Of a stretch of 64,000 bases of DNA, positions 1 to 11,669 are shown one piece after another. The stretch is taken from positions 2,475,001 through 2,539,000 of the forward strand of contig NZ_CP070502.1 in the NCBI RefSeq assembly GCF_018309085.1, in the 5' to 3' direction. The notes under the pieces were generated by a model. The model had not been told where the DNA came from. It saw only the letters and a program-made list of their open reading frames with translations, and made no database searches. Every line of letters starts with the position of its first letter. The first letter of the stretch is position 1. This DNA comes from Sporosarcina sp. Marseille-Q4063. Its GTDB lineage: Bacteria > Bacillota > Bacilli > Bacillales_A > Planococcaceae. The position numbers and the translations under genes are program-made.

Positions 1-2809
<2,809 letters not shown>

Positions 2810-2893
2810 TATTCAAGTTAAAGGGGTTTGATTGACCCTGATTTGTGAAAAGATTATTCGTTTTATCCGGTTTTGAGCGAACAAGCTCAAAAA

Positions 2894-3010
2894 GTCTGGT
2901 GACGATAGCGAAGAGGTCACACCCGTTCCCATACCGAACACGGAAGTTAAGCTCTTCAGCGCCGATGGTAGTTGGGGGCTTCCCCCTGCAAGAGTAGGAC
3001 GTTGCTAGGC
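2894..3010 (+). rRNA. rrf: 5S ribosomal RNA
   Basis: A complete 5S rRNA of about 117 bases follows the 23S by about 85 bases. It starts at TCTGGTGACGATAGCGAAG, has the conserved CCGTTCCCATACCGAACACG core, and ends at GTTGCTAGGC. The 5' and 3' ends can pair. No tRNA gene was seen after it, so this operon seems to end with the 5S gene. Confidence 0.97.
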
Positions 3011-3018
3011 ACTAAAAG

Positions 3019-3049
3019 AGTCATTACCTTAAAGGTAGTGGCTTTTTTT
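3019..3049 (+). terminator. rRNA operon terminator
   Basis: An 11-12 base-pair hairpin (AGTCATTACCTT paired with AGGTAGTGGCT, including G-U pairs) is followed directly by seven T. It sits nine bases after the 5S rRNA and is a standard intrinsic terminator. Confidence 0.9.
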
Positions 3050-3103
3050 GTTTGCGCTAATGAAATAAATATAATATGTTTTACCGTGAGGTAAAATTTT
3101 ACA

Positions 3104-3247
3104 AGAAGTTAAGTTCTTCAGCGCTGATGCTAGTTGGGGGCTTCCCGCTGCAAAAAGTTTGGATTCCAAAAGAATCCAAACTTATCTGCGTGATATTCGC
3201 GTCCTTTTGCGAATATCTAAGCAAGGGTTTTAAGGACGTTGCTAGGC
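3104..3247 (+). pseudogene. Degenerate, interrupted copy of the 5S rRNA 3' half
   Basis: From GAAGTTAAGTTCTTCAGCG to GGCTTCCCGCTGCAA the sequence repeats the middle of the 5S gene with a few changes. After an insertion of about 80 bases the 5S 3' end GGACGTTGCTAGGC resumes, and the following terminator is also duplicated. The 5' half of the 5S gene is missing and the fold is broken, so this is a relic of a tandem duplication, not a working rRNA. It could instead be the scar of recombination between rRNA operons. Confidence 0.85.
3153..3231. repeat. Two-hairpin insertion inside the 5S relic
   Basis: The segment splitting the 5S relic contains two perfect inverted repeats: AAGTTTGGATTC/GAATCCAAACTT at 3155-3183 (12-bp stem) and GATATTCGC/GCGAATATC at 3192-3217 (9-bp stem). 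There is no open reading frame. Its compact paired structure resembles a small non-coding mobile or dispersed element, but no second copy was seen in the window. Confidence 0.55.
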
Positions 3248-3255
3248 ATTAAAAG

Positions 3256-3286
3256 AGTCATTACCTTAAATGGTAGTGGCTTTTTT
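3256..3286 (+). terminator. Duplicated rRNA-type terminator
   Basis: This is a near copy of the terminator after the intact 5S gene, with one inserted T in the loop (AGTCATTACCTTAAATGGTAGTGGC then six T). It moved with the 5S relic. Confidence 0.8.
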
Positions 3287-3449
3287 GTTTGCGCATTTTT
3301 ATTGCAGAGCAATGTGAATTAAGCTAGTTGCTTTTGTTATTTAGGGTATACAACTAAAGATTAAGTTTATTTCTTGTAATTTCTACATTAGTTCGTACAG
3401 AATAGAATAGAGTAGTACTTTCAAACATTTAGGTTCTAGGAGGGGAATA

Positions 3450-4253
3450 ATGATTTTTAAGGATGTAATCGTTCGTTTTATGAAAGAGCGTTTTTTTGAC
3501 CAGGCAGCTCAGACTGCTTATTATCTTCTACTTTCTATGTTGCCGTTTCTAATTTTTATACTTTCCCTTTTAAGTATATTCCCTATTAATGATGAAATAT
3601 TGTTAGATTTCCTAGAACCATTTATTCCAATCGAGTCCTTTAAATTAGTTGAGAATAATGTGCATGAAATAGTAGGGAGAAATAAAGGGAACTTGATTGT
3701 AACAAGTCTGGTATTGGCATTTTGGATTTCCTCGATAGCCGTTCAGTCGCTTGGAAGATCATTAGATTTAGCGTATGGTCATGTGCGTTCTTCGCCGTTT
3801 TGGAAGGTAATTATTCGAGATCTTGGAATCACCCTACTATTTATGGTTGTCATTCCATTGTCATTATTTCTTCCTTTCATTGTGCGGTTCTTACGTAAGC
3901 TTGTTGCCTATTCGGATACGATTGAGGATTTACGAGTTTGGCTATATATATGGCCAAATGTAAAATGGGGGCTTGGGACGCTGTTTTTATTTGCGTTTTT
4001 CCTATTGTTTTACAAAGTTGTTCCAACAGGCAAGGTAACTTTGAAGGGGGCGCTTCCGGGTGCGGCGTTTGCTGCGTTGGTTTGGCAATTATTTTCTTTA
4101 TATTTTGGTGATTACGCGGCAAAAGTTGACTATACACGGCTATACGGTCAATTATCTGGTATCATTCTTCTCGTACTGTGGTTTTATTTTACAGCGATTA
4201 TTATTTTATTCGCGGGCTTATTAAATGCTGAGTGGCGTAAGCCTCCTAATTGA
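3450..4253 (+). CDS. YihY/BrkB (UPF0761) family inner membrane protein
   Basis: A 267-residue polytopic membrane protein of the YihY/BrkB family, whose biochemical role is not settled. About six hydrophobic segments are seen, with the family-typical early region FFDQAAQTAYYLLLSMLPFLIF near residues 16-37 and a late KGALPGAAFAALVWQ stretch near 200. The start is supported by AGGAGGGGAATA ahead of the ATG. It is followed at once by a response regulator gene, so the two may be co-transcribed. The length fits the shorter Firmicute members of the family. Function in envelope or export processes is only a guess. Confidence 0.85.
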   Translation: MIFKDVIVRFMKERFFDQAAQTAYYLLLSMLPFLIFILSLLSIFPINDEILLDFLEPFIPIESFKLVENNVHEIVGRNKGNLIVTSLVLAFWISSIAVQSLGRSLDLAYGHVRSSPFWKVIIRDLGITLLFMVVIPLSLFLPFIVRFLRKLVAYSDTIEDLRVWLYIWPNVKWGLGTLFLFAFFLLFYKVVPTGKVTLKGALPGAAFAALVWQLFSLYFGDYAAKVDYTRLYGQLSGIILLVLWFYFTAIIILFAGLLNAEWRKPPN

Positions 4254-4270
4254 AAGTGTGGTTGAATAAG

Positions 4271-4948
4271 ATGTTGAAAATATTAGTGGTGGATGATGAT
4301 CCGTTTATTTTAGAACTGGTGAGTATCCAATTAACGCAGGCCGGTTATAGTGTTCGAAAAGCGCTAAATGGTTTTGAGGCACTTGAAATAATAGAAGTAG
4401 AATATCCAGATTTGGTGGTAGTTGACGTGATGATGCCTGGTATGGATGGATATACTTTGACGAAAAAGATTCGTACCGAAACGGATATTCCAGTTTTATT
4501 GTTAACAGCGAAAGGGGAACTTGAAGATAAGGAGAAAGGGTTCCTTGCTGGTTCTGATGATTATGTTGTTAAACCTTTTGAACCGAAGGAATTACAGTTT
4601 CGAATTAATGCGATTTTACGGAGATATGATAAAGCTGTTGATGTATTTATTCAAGCTGGGTCGTTAACAATAAATCGGCAAAGCTATGAAGTGTCTGTTG
4701 GGAATAAGGTTTTGTTGCTCCCCTTAAAAGAATTTGAACTTTTGTCGGTTTTGGCTTCACGACTAAATACTGTTTTTACTCGGGAAATTCTTTTGGAACG
4801 TGTGTGGGGTTATGATTATGAAGGCGATGAACAGACGTTGAATGTTCATATTAAACGGGTTCGCAGGCAGTTGGAGAGATTAACCAAGGAAGTTAGGATT
4901 GTTACGGTTCGCGGTGTCGGTTACAAATTAGAGGTAGAGTCGTTATGA
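4271..4948 (+). CDS. OmpR/PhoB-family response regulator
   Basis: A cytoplasmic DNA-binding response regulator. The receiver domain has the acidic pair in VVDDDPF, the phospho-acceptor Asp in VVVDVMMPG, and Lys in VVKPFEP; a C-terminal winged helix follows (LPLKEFELLSVLAS to RGVGYKLE). I place the start at the ATG giving MLKILVVDDD; an in-frame TTG 21 bases upstream is possible but has no clear ribosome binding site and overlaps the previous stop. Its stop overlaps the sensor kinase start in ATGA, so the pair is translationally coupled. The regulon is unknown; the neighbouring MMPL exporter is a plausible target. Confidence 0.92.
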   Translation: MLKILVVDDDPFILELVSIQLTQAGYSVRKALNGFEALEIIEVEYPDLVVVDVMMPGMDGYTLTKKIRTETDIPVLLLTAKGELEDKEKGFLAGSDDYVVKPFEPKELQFRINAILRRYDKAVDVFIQAGSLTINRQSYEVSVGNKVLLLPLKEFELLSVLASRLNTVFTREILLERVWGYDYEGDEQTLNVHIKRVRRQLERLTKEVRIVTVRGVGYKLEVESL

Positions 4949-6318
4949 AATCGTTGTATGAGAAGTTCCTGCTTATTACGGTTGCAATAATGATTGTAAG
5001 TAGTTTGCTTGCATTCCTAGCTGTAAATACATACTATCATCAAGTATTAAAAGGACATAATGACGAAAAAAATATGGAGATTGCAGAAAGTATCGCGGTT
5101 TTCATCGATACTAATGAGGGGTTGGATCTTGAACAGTATTTGGAGACGCAGGCTGCCGTTGGTTATAAGTTATATGTAGTGAATGAAGAAAAAGTGGCAA
5201 CGTTATACGGGGAGCCTTTTCGGGTTGAGAATCTGTTAGAAAGTTCGATTGATGGTGTGTTGGACGGAGACGTTTACCATGGGATGCGCGATCTCCCAAG
5301 CGAAACTTTTGTTACTGGATTTTTTTCGGATGAATTAGCAAATACGGTCGGTGTTCCATTTACACACAAAGGGAGTGAGTATGCGCTCTTTTTAAGACCT
5401 GATATCAAAATGCTATTTACAGAAGTGCATTACATTTTAGGTGGAATGGTTCTTATTATAGGGATAATCAGTTTATTGTCGATGTTAGTCTTTGCTAAAA
5501 AGTTGATTGACCCAATAACGGAATTAACGGCCGCGACTAAAAAAGTTGGAGATGAACGTTTTACGGATGTTCTTGATATAAGTAGAAGAGATGAAATTGG
5601 GCAATTGGCGAAGAGTTTTCAGGAGATGACTGAAAAATTGAGTGAAAATGATAGAATTCGTAAAGAGTTCATCAGTGATGTGTCGCATGATTTTCAATCG
5701 CCGCTTTTGAATATTAAAGGCTATTCCGAGCTTCTTCTTGATGAAAACCTACCAGTTAATAAGCGGATGAGTTATGCATCTGTCATTCAATCTGAAACAG
5801 AGAGGCTTTCGTCATTGACGGGGCAGTTGCTTCTATTAACGTCGCTAGATCAACTATCTACTCCACTTAGGCTGAAGACTTTCAGTTTGGATAAACAATT
5901 GAAGGAAACGATACGAAAATATAGGTGGTTGTTGGAAGAGAAGAATATGGCGTTGTCGATGGATATTGATGAAGTTGACTTTGAAGGGGATCCGGCGTTT
6001 CTTGAAAAGGTGTGGGAAAACTTATTTTCCAATGCTTTAAAATATACGCCCGAAGAAGGTACAGTGGAAATTTGTTTAGTAGAAAATGAGCATGATGTGG
6101 TCATCGAAGTTCGGGATAACGGCATTGGGATTGAGGACCATGACCTTGAAAGGATATTTGATCGTTTTTACAGAGCTGATCATTCGAGGACGATTAGTGG
6201 AACCGGATTGGGATTATCAATCGTTCAACAAGTTGTAAAACTTCATAATGGAACAGTTCATGTCATTAGGAATGAAAGTAAAGGAACGACATTTATTGTC
6301 ACATTGCCCAAATTGTAA
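4945..6318 (+). CDS. Sensor histidine kinase (HAMP, HisKA, HATPase)
   Basis: The membrane partner of the upstream response regulator, 457 residues. Order: TM helix ~8-30, extracytoplasmic sensor ~31-160, TM helix ~163-186, HAMP ~187-240, dimerisation/H-box with His about residue 248, N-box NLFSNALKYT, G1 box DNGIGI and G2 box GTGLGLSI. The H-box reads SHDFQSPL where most kinases of this class have SHELRTPL; this variant occurs in a recognisable subgroup and does not remove the His. The signal is not evident from the sequence. Start is fixed by the 4-base overlap with the regulator. Confidence 0.93.
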   Translation: MKSLYEKFLLITVAIMIVSSLLAFLAVNTYYHQVLKGHNDEKNMEIAESIAVFIDTNEGLDLEQYLETQAAVGYKLYVVNEEKVATLYGEPFRVENLLESSIDGVLDGDVYHGMRDLPSETFVTGFFSDELANTVGVPFTHKGSEYALFLRPDIKMLFTEVHYILGGMVLIIGIISLLSMLVFAKKLIDPITELTAATKKVGDERFTDVLDISRRDEIGQLAKSFQEMTEKLSENDRIRKEFISDVSHDFQSPLLNIKGYSELLLDENLPVNKRMSYASVIQSETERLSSLTGQLLLLTSLDQLSTPLRLKTFSLDKQLKETIRKYRWLLEEKNMALSMDIDEVDFEGDPAFLEKVWENLFSNALKYTPEEGTVEICLVENEHDVVIEVRDNGIGIEDHDLERIFDRFYRADHSRTISGTGLGLSIVQQVVKLHNGTVHVIRNESKGTTFIVTLPKL

Positions 6319-6392
6319 TATCGAGTTAATCTTCCGTTCATATTGGTTGTTTAAGATAAGGGTATAACATAAACAACACAGGAGGAAATTGT

Positions 6393-6791
6393 ATGCAGAC
6401 AAAATGGAGTTTACGACTTATTCGCATTGCTGCGATATTTGGTTTGATAGGAACAGTTTTGGGGTCACATATGGCGGGGGCTGGATCGTATGCGTTTCGA
6501 CCGATTCACGCGCATATTCTTTTGGTCGGTTGGTTGTCCATGTTCGCCTGGGGCGTGTTCTATAAAGTTTATAAGGTTCGTGCGGGTAAATTAATTGCTG
6601 CACAAGGATGGACGGCAATTATTGGTGCGACAGGTCTATCGGCTGGTATGTGGTTACAGTTTTTGAAACCTTTTAATGTTAATGAAACACTTTCGCTCAT
6701 ACTTTACATCGTGGGTGGAACAATCCTGCTCGTCAGTTTTGCATTGTTTGTCATAGTCACATTTCTTGCTGAAAAAGATGGCAAGCGATAA
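6393..6791 (+). CDS. Small four-helix membrane protein with HAH motif
   Basis: A 132-residue protein with four predicted membrane helices. Helix two contains FRPIHAHILLVGWLSMFAWG; His-x-His in a hydrophobic helix followed by GW is reminiscent of haem-copper oxidase subunit I, and similar short proteins are sometimes annotated as cytochrome-oxidase related. It lacks the full set of haem and copper ligands, so oxidase activity is not supported. AGGAGG lies 6 bases before the ATG, and the stop touches the start of the MMPL gene (TAATG), implying one operon. Confidence 0.6.
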   Translation: MQTKWSLRLIRIAAIFGLIGTVLGSHMAGAGSYAFRPIHAHILLVGWLSMFAWGVFYKVYKVRAGKLIAAQGWTAIIGATGLSAGMWLQFLKPFNVNETLSLILYIVGGTILLVSFALFVIVTFLAEKDGKR

Positions 6792-8893
6792 TGACTAAAT
6801 TGAAGGGAAAGAGACTGTGGTGGCTCTCTGTCGGTGTTTGGATTGCCTTGACTGTTATTTTGTCAGGGCTCGCTCCCGGTGGTAAAGAATTTGTGCAGGC
6901 AAATAAAGATGCCGGACTGCCCGCAGATGTAGAGTCAATAATAGCGGATCGTCAACTAGAAAAACATTTCCCCCAAGATGGCGGGATGCCAATATTCGCT
7001 GTGTTTCATAAAGAGGAAGGAATAACGGATGAGGAAATTCACACCTTTGCAGAAGTGCTTGAAGGCATAGAACTGAATGAAGTAGAAACGCTTCCGTTAT
7101 CTAAAATGAGTCCGGAAATACAAAGAACATTTCTTTCTGAAAATGAAAAAACATTTTTTGTACCCCTTACTTTACAAGAAGATTTAGAGGGTAATGAGTT
7201 ACACGACTTAGTGAGTGCAATAAAAGAAAGCGTTGACCCGAAAATTGATAAAAGTATCGAAGTCTCCTGGACGGGTCCGGGGGCTATCGCGTCAGATGCA
7301 ATCGAATTGTTTAGTCGGGCGGATGTCGTTCTTTTATTATCAACAGTGGGGCTCATCCTGATTTTATTGCTTGTTATTTATCGCTCGCCTTTGTTAACCT
7401 TAATCCCGCTTGTAGGGGCGGCAATTGCTTATGCGGTTGTTGATCGTCTGATTGGTTTATCGGCTTCTGCGGGCCTATTCACGGCGGAAAGTCAGGCGCT
7501 CTCGATTATGACGATATTGTTGTTTGCGGTAGTGACCGATTATTCATTACTAATCTTTTCGAGATATCGGGAAGAGTTACGAATACATGAATCGACAGAT
7601 GCCGCAATGCGAGAGACAATGCGGCACGTGAAAGAACCTATTTTCTTTAGTGGAAGTACGATTGTTCTTGGTGTTTCGACATTGTTCTTTGCGCTTTATG
7701 AACCGTACCGAAACTTTGCGCCAGTTTTTGCGATTGCGGCGGGTGTGATGTTAATCGCAGGATTGACGTTGCTTCCGGCATTATTTGCATTAATCGGACG
7801 GAAAGCATTCTGGCCGATCATTCCTAAGTTCGGTGAAGAAACGATAGAAAAGACATCGATTTGGGGTAAAGTCGCGAATAAAGTTACGAAACGACCTGTT
7901 TTATTTTTGATTCCGATTACATTATTGCTTTTAGTTGGGGCATGGAATGTAACGAATATGGAAGAGTCGTATGATTTGATCGAATCGTTTCCTGAAGACT
8001 TGTCTTCCCGTGTGGGTTATGAAAGACTTGCAGACTCGTTCTCCCCTGGTAGTCTTGCACCTGGTACGTTGTTATTTGTATCGGAAAATGAACTTACTAT
8101 GGAAGAACTTAACGAGGTCATTGGGAAGGTCGAGGAGAAAAGTGGAATTGAAAGCGTGAGTGCGCAAGGAAATCCGCTATCAGAAGACGGAAAAAGTGCA
8201 AAGTTCTCCGTCACTTTTAAAGGGAATCCTTATGGTACTGAGGCTTTTGATACGGTGCTAGAACTTCGGGATGAAGGCGAAGCAATTATGAAGGAAGCCG
8301 GGGTTGTCGATACAGATATCCATATTGCTGGTGAGAGCGCCAAAAATGCTGACCTGCGCGATATCAGTGATCGCGATACGTGGTTTGTGATGATTTCAAT
8401 GACAATCTTGATTACGATTATGCTTGGATTGCAAACAAGATCAATCATCGCGCCAATTTATATGATGGGAACTATTTTGCTGTCATATGCTGCAACACTT
8501 GGGTTATCAATCTTTCTATTTGATAAGTTCCTAGGTCTCGAAGCGATTGGCTATCGAATTCCGCTCTATACGTTTGTTTTCCTCGTGGCATTAGGTGTCG
8601 ACTATTCGATTATGCTTATTGCTAGAATACGTGAAGAAATGAGATCATCGCCATTCGAAGATGCAGTTCGAAAAGGGCTTGAAAGGACTGGAGGGGTAAT
8701 TAGTTCTGCGGGAATCATTCTTGCGGCTACATTCCTCGTGTTGACGACGATGCCGATTAATGAATTGAAGCTGTTTGGATTTATGATGGCGCTTGGTATT
8801 TTAATCGACACATTTATCGTTCGTCCTTTGCTCATTCCGGCAATTTTGATATTGCTGGGTAAATGGAGTTTTTGGCCGAAAAAAATAAAATAA
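6791..8893 (+). CDS. ydfJ: MMPL (RND superfamily) transporter, YdfJ-like
   Basis: A 700-residue membrane exporter of the MMPL branch of RND transporters. It shows the duplicated layout: TM1, a large extracytoplasmic loop (~35-175), a TM cluster with VVTDYSLLIFSRYREE (~245-262), a second loop (~385-520), and a second cluster with ALGVDYSIMLIARIREE (~600-616). The paired GxxxDY/TDY motifs are the expected proton-relay positions. Length matches B. subtilis YdfJ, which is controlled by a two-component system; here a two-component system lies just upstream, which fits but does not prove the same logic. Substrate is unknown. Confidence 0.88.
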   Translation: MTKLKGKRLWWLSVGVWIALTVILSGLAPGGKEFVQANKDAGLPADVESIIADRQLEKHFPQDGGMPIFAVFHKEEGITDEEIHTFAEVLEGIELNEVETLPLSKMSPEIQRTFLSENEKTFFVPLTLQEDLEGNELHDLVSAIKESVDPKIDKSIEVSWTGPGAIASDAIELFSRADVVLLLSTVGLILILLLVIYRSPLLTLIPLVGAAIAYAVVDRLIGLSASAGLFTAESQALSIMTILLFAVVTDYSLLIFSRYREELRIHESTDAAMRETMRHVKEPIFFSGSTIVLGVSTLFFALYEPYRNFAPVFAIAAGVMLIAGLTLLPALFALIGRKAFWPIIPKFGEETIEKTSIWGKVANKVTKRPVLFLIPITLLLLVGAWNVTNMEESYDLIESFPEDLSSRVGYERLADSFSPGSLAPGTLLFVSENELTMEELNEVIGKVEEKSGIESVSAQGNPLSEDGKSAKFSVTFKGNPYGTEAFDTVLELRDEGEAIMKEAGVVDTDIHIAGESAKNADLRDISDRDTWFVMISMTILITIMLGLQTRSIIAPIYMMGTILLSYAATLGLSIFLFDKFLGLEAIGYRIPLYTFVFLVALGVDYSIMLIARIREEMRSSPFEDAVRKGLERTGGVISSAGIILAATFLVLTTMPINELKLFGFMMALGILIDTFIVRPLLIPAILILLGKWSFWPKKIK

Positions 8894-8897
8894 TTTG

Positions 8898-8932
8898 AAA
8901 AGGTTACTTCCGTTATGGAGGTAACCTTTTTT
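8898..8932 (+). terminator. Terminator after the MMPL gene
   Basis: AAAGGTTACTTCC pairs with GGAGGTAACCTTT across a short loop, then TTTT. It also has an A-run on the left, so it could serve the convergent exonuclease gene. Confidence 0.85.
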
Positions 8933-8947
8933 CATTCCTAAAAGAAT

Positions 8948-9613
8948 TTAAAACATCGCTATTTCACGCTGAACCTTGCCATTCTTTAATCGTAGTAAAT
9001 GGGCTAATGTTGTAATACCTTGTTGTTCAAGTCGCTTTAGTAGTTCGACAAATAAGTGTGCTGTTGTCATTGCATCGCCTAGTGCCCGATGACGTTCGAA
9101 TGTTTGCGTATCAAAAATGTCCGCGTACTCTTCTAAGTCCCTTTGATTACAGGCAGGTATTAAATAGTCAATTAAATCAAACGTGTCAAAAGTTGAAGGC
9201 TCGTTGTAAGAATAGCTAGCCCGTTGTAATTCTTTAGCAATAACGAGTCTGTCAAAATTCAAGTGATGCCCAACCCAGCCAGAACTTTGATTTTCTTCAA
9301 CAAATTGAAAAAAGTTTTTAATTGCCTTAAAGGAAGTTGGGGCATTTTCGACATGTTTCTGTTCAATTGAAGTTAATTGGGTAATAGATTCAGGGATGTC
9401 GCGATTCGGATTCGTGAATGTTTGGAATGTCCGATCCGTGACTTGCAGGTGTTCTACCTGGACGGCACCAATTTCAATCAGTCGATCATCCTTAGAAATT
9501 GAAAATCCGGTCGTTTCAGTGTCGAAAACCGTAAAAGACATATCGGATAATTTGGTGTCTAACTGAATTGATTGACCCAAATTATATGATAGTCGTTTTC
9601 TTCTCCCGAACAT
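8948..9613 (-). CDS. DnaQ-like 3'-5' exonuclease (DEDDh)
   Basis: A 221-residue exonuclease of the DNA polymerase III epsilon family. ExoI is FTVFDTETTGF (Asp and Glu ligands) at ~27-37, ExoII HHLNFDRLV at ~118, and ExoIII HRALGDAMTT at ~175, giving the full DEDDh set. It probably acts on DNA or RNA 3' ends in the cytoplasm. It is the last gene of a minus-strand cluster with a DUF294/CBS protein and an acetate symporter. This three-gene association recurs in many bacteria; why an exonuclease is linked to acetate uptake is not clear. Confidence 0.88.
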   Translation of the reverse strand: MFGRRKRLSYNLGQSIQLDTKLSDMSFTVFDTETTGFSISKDDRLIEIGAVQVEHLQVTDRTFQTFTNPNRDIPESITQLTSIEQKHVENAPTSFKAIKNFFQFVEENQSSGWVGHHLNFDRLVIAKELQRASYSYNEPSTFDTFDLIDYLIPACNQRDLEEYADIFDTQTFERHRALGDAMTTAHLFVELLKRLEQQGITTLAHLLRLKNGKVQREIAMF

Positions 9614-9645
9614 GCACCTTCCTCCTTTACTATAGATTGTCGATG

Positions 9646-11571
9646 CTATAATTTCGCCAATAGATGAGACTGTAAAGAGTGAACGATGTTTAACATCGTT
9701 TTCAATTCAGCCCGTTGCCATCTACGAATTGATGAAAATTTAATTTTAGTTGTATAGGTTTCGCCACGAAGATGTTTTTTCCACGACATTTGAATTCTTG
9801 CGCTAAGCGCCACCTCGTAGGCATGTCGGATATCATCGGCAAATTCAGCTGATAATTCCTTTTTCTCCACAAGGCCGTCTATTAAGTTCATGGGTTTATC
9901 ACCGATGATATTTCTTAGCACCCCTAATATTTGCAAACAATGATGTAAGGGAAATAAGGCATGTAATTTAATATCAATCATCTCGCGTTGTTCTTTTCCT
10001 CTGAAAAGGGAGAAGAAAGATTCATTGAATCGGGGGACTGGATGATCTTTCTCTTTGAGCGCCATATAATAAAGGAAAGTTTGAGAGCTTTTCAGTTGGT
10101 TTTGCACCATCCCCTTAAAGCGGTCATTGAGTGCCGATTCACCATATAAAAATCGGAAAGATAAAAAGTTATAACCTAATAAGATATGCTCATCTGTCGC
10201 TTTTATAGCCCATGTTTGTAGACGCTTTTGCCAGTCGGAAAGGGAACCCCGCCATATAGCCTCGTTAGGCATCATTTTTCCTGCACACCTGGCATAACCG
10301 GCTTTCTCTAAATGTATAACTATTTCTTCCCCAAGCAATGCAAAATACTTATCGCTTCGTTCTCTCTCATGCTTATCTTTTGGGTCAGCGTATACGAGAA
10401 AGTGGTCTTGGTCAGTTACCATAAATTGTTCTCCACGGGCACCACTGCCCATTTGGTACCAAGAGAAAGGGACTGGTGGCAATCCTTCTCCGTGCATTTC
10501 AAGAGATTGCACAGCCAGTTTCACGCAGTGCCGTGCAAGACGATCGTATAGTCGCGTAATAATCTCTAAGGTATGAATAGTTGATATCTCATCTTGAATT
10601 AAATTCGATAACACATCATAAATCGCTTCTTTAACGATTGGTAAATTCTCATATGAAGATATTTCAATCGTATTTAAAACACTCATCGATCCCCGGTCTC
10701 GTTTAGAAAGTAAGTTATGGAATGTTAAAACACCAACGAGAGAATCATCTTTCACTACAGGTAAATGTTTGACGCCGTATTTATAAAATATCGATAATAC
10801 CTCGTAATAATAGGCATCTTGAGAAACAGTAAAGAGTTTCTTTGTCATTATATCCCGAGCTTTTAAAGGAGATGTTCGCCCTGACGCGATAACTCTTTGG
10901 ACGAGGTCTTTTTCTGTAATTAGACCCACCAGCTTTTTAGCATCATCGACGACCATAACGGAGCTAATTGATTGCTCAATCATTGAATTGGCTATCTCTT
11001 CGACCGAGGCATCTTTATGAATAGTAATCGCGGGGGAGCTCATTAAATCGCGGGCACGGCGAACAAATTGTTCACTTTCTCCCCATTCATCCGCTAATTT
11101 TACTTGTTCACCGAGAGATGCATAGACATTTCCTAACCGGATAGCCATTTTCCTTAAGATAAATTCTCGAACTGAATTGTCGACTAATCTTTTTTTAATA
11201 ACAGAGGCGGGAATTTGTAAGCAATAGGAATCTTCCATAATTTCCAACTCTAGGCGATGTTTATCAAGCGGGCGATCGGCTTTTTCCAAGTAATGCGCGA
11301 TGTTGGAAAAACCAATTATTTCACCTTCCTGAAGAACTTCGAGAAGTACTGACAGCCCTTTTTTATTTTCTATGAATACTTCTGCCGAACCTTCTAAAAT
11401 TAAAAATAAACCATCGTCAGCTGTTGTAAAAAAAAAGATTTTTTCGGACTTTTGGTAATACCTCAGCTCGCATTCCGCGATTAACGCTGTAAATTCATCG
11501 TTTGAAGTCGCTTTAAAAAGTGGCTGGTCACGGATCCTTTTATAAAGTGCGCGATGTTCACTTTCTAGCAT
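9646..11571 (-). CDS. cNMP-binding/CBS/DUF294 nucleotidyltransferase-like protein
   Basis: A soluble signalling protein of about 641 residues. Domains: cyclic-nucleotide-binding fold ~15-130, two CBS domains ~180-300, DUF294 nucleotidyltransferase-like domain with GSGARGEQFMVTDQD (~380-395), and a C-terminal helical substrate-binding-like domain. The G-S-x-x-R-x-E...TDQD pattern keeps the catalytic layout of GlnD-type enzymes. I chose the ATG at 11571, which has AAAGGTGG ten bases upstream; a longer frame to 11619 would run into a hairpin. Known relatives sit beside acetate or solute symporters, so a regulatory role on the neighbouring ActP is likely but inferred. Confidence 0.85.
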   Translation of the reverse strand: MLESEHRALYKRIRDQPLFKATSNDEFTALIAECELRYYQKSEKIFFFTTADDGLFLILEGSAEVFIENKKGLSVLLEVLQEGEIIGFSNIAHYLEKADRPLDKHRLELEIMEDSYCLQIPASVIKKRLVDNSVREFILRKMAIRLGNVYASLGEQVKLADEWGESEQFVRRARDLMSSPAITIHKDASVEEIANSMIEQSISSVMVVDDAKKLVGLITEKDLVQRVIASGRTSPLKARDIMTKKLFTVSQDAYYYEVLSIFYKYGVKHLPVVKDDSLVGVLTFHNLLSKRDRGSMSVLNTIEISSYENLPIVKEAIYDVLSNLIQDEISTIHTLEIITRLYDRLARHCVKLAVQSLEMHGEGLPPVPFSWYQMGSGARGEQFMVTDQDHFLVYADPKDKHERERSDKYFALLGEEIVIHLEKAGYARCAGKMMPNEAIWRGSLSDWQKRLQTWAIKATDEHILLGYNFLSFRFLYGESALNDRFKGMVQNQLKSSQTFLYYMALKEKDHPVPRFNESFFSLFRGKEQREMIDIKLHALFPLHHCLQILGVLRNIIGDKPMNLIDGLVEKKELSAEFADDIRHAYEVALSARIQMSWKKHLRGETYTTKIKFSSIRRWQRAELKTMLNIVHSLQSHLLAKL

Positions 11572-11600
11572 GCATTTACGACCACCTTTAACATAAGCTG

Positions 11601-11637
11601 AACCCCCTTCCCTATACACTAGTTAGGGAAGGGGGTT
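11601..11637 (-). terminator. Hairpin between symporter and DUF294 genes
   Basis: A perfect 14-base-pair inverted repeat (AACCCCCTTCCCTA / TAGGGAAGGGGGTT) with a 9-base loop lies in the 98-base gap. It is GC-rich but has no clear T-run in the minus direction, so it may be a processing or attenuation structure that sets unequal expression of the two genes. Confidence 0.6.
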
Positions 11638-11669
11638 GTTGTTTCTACTGATACGTTACCCTAAAGAAA

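Noticed and set aside
3011..3449. tRNA genes after the rRNA operon
   Set aside because: No cloverleaf with GTTCGANTC T-arm was found; the sequence is the 5S relic and AT-rich spacer.
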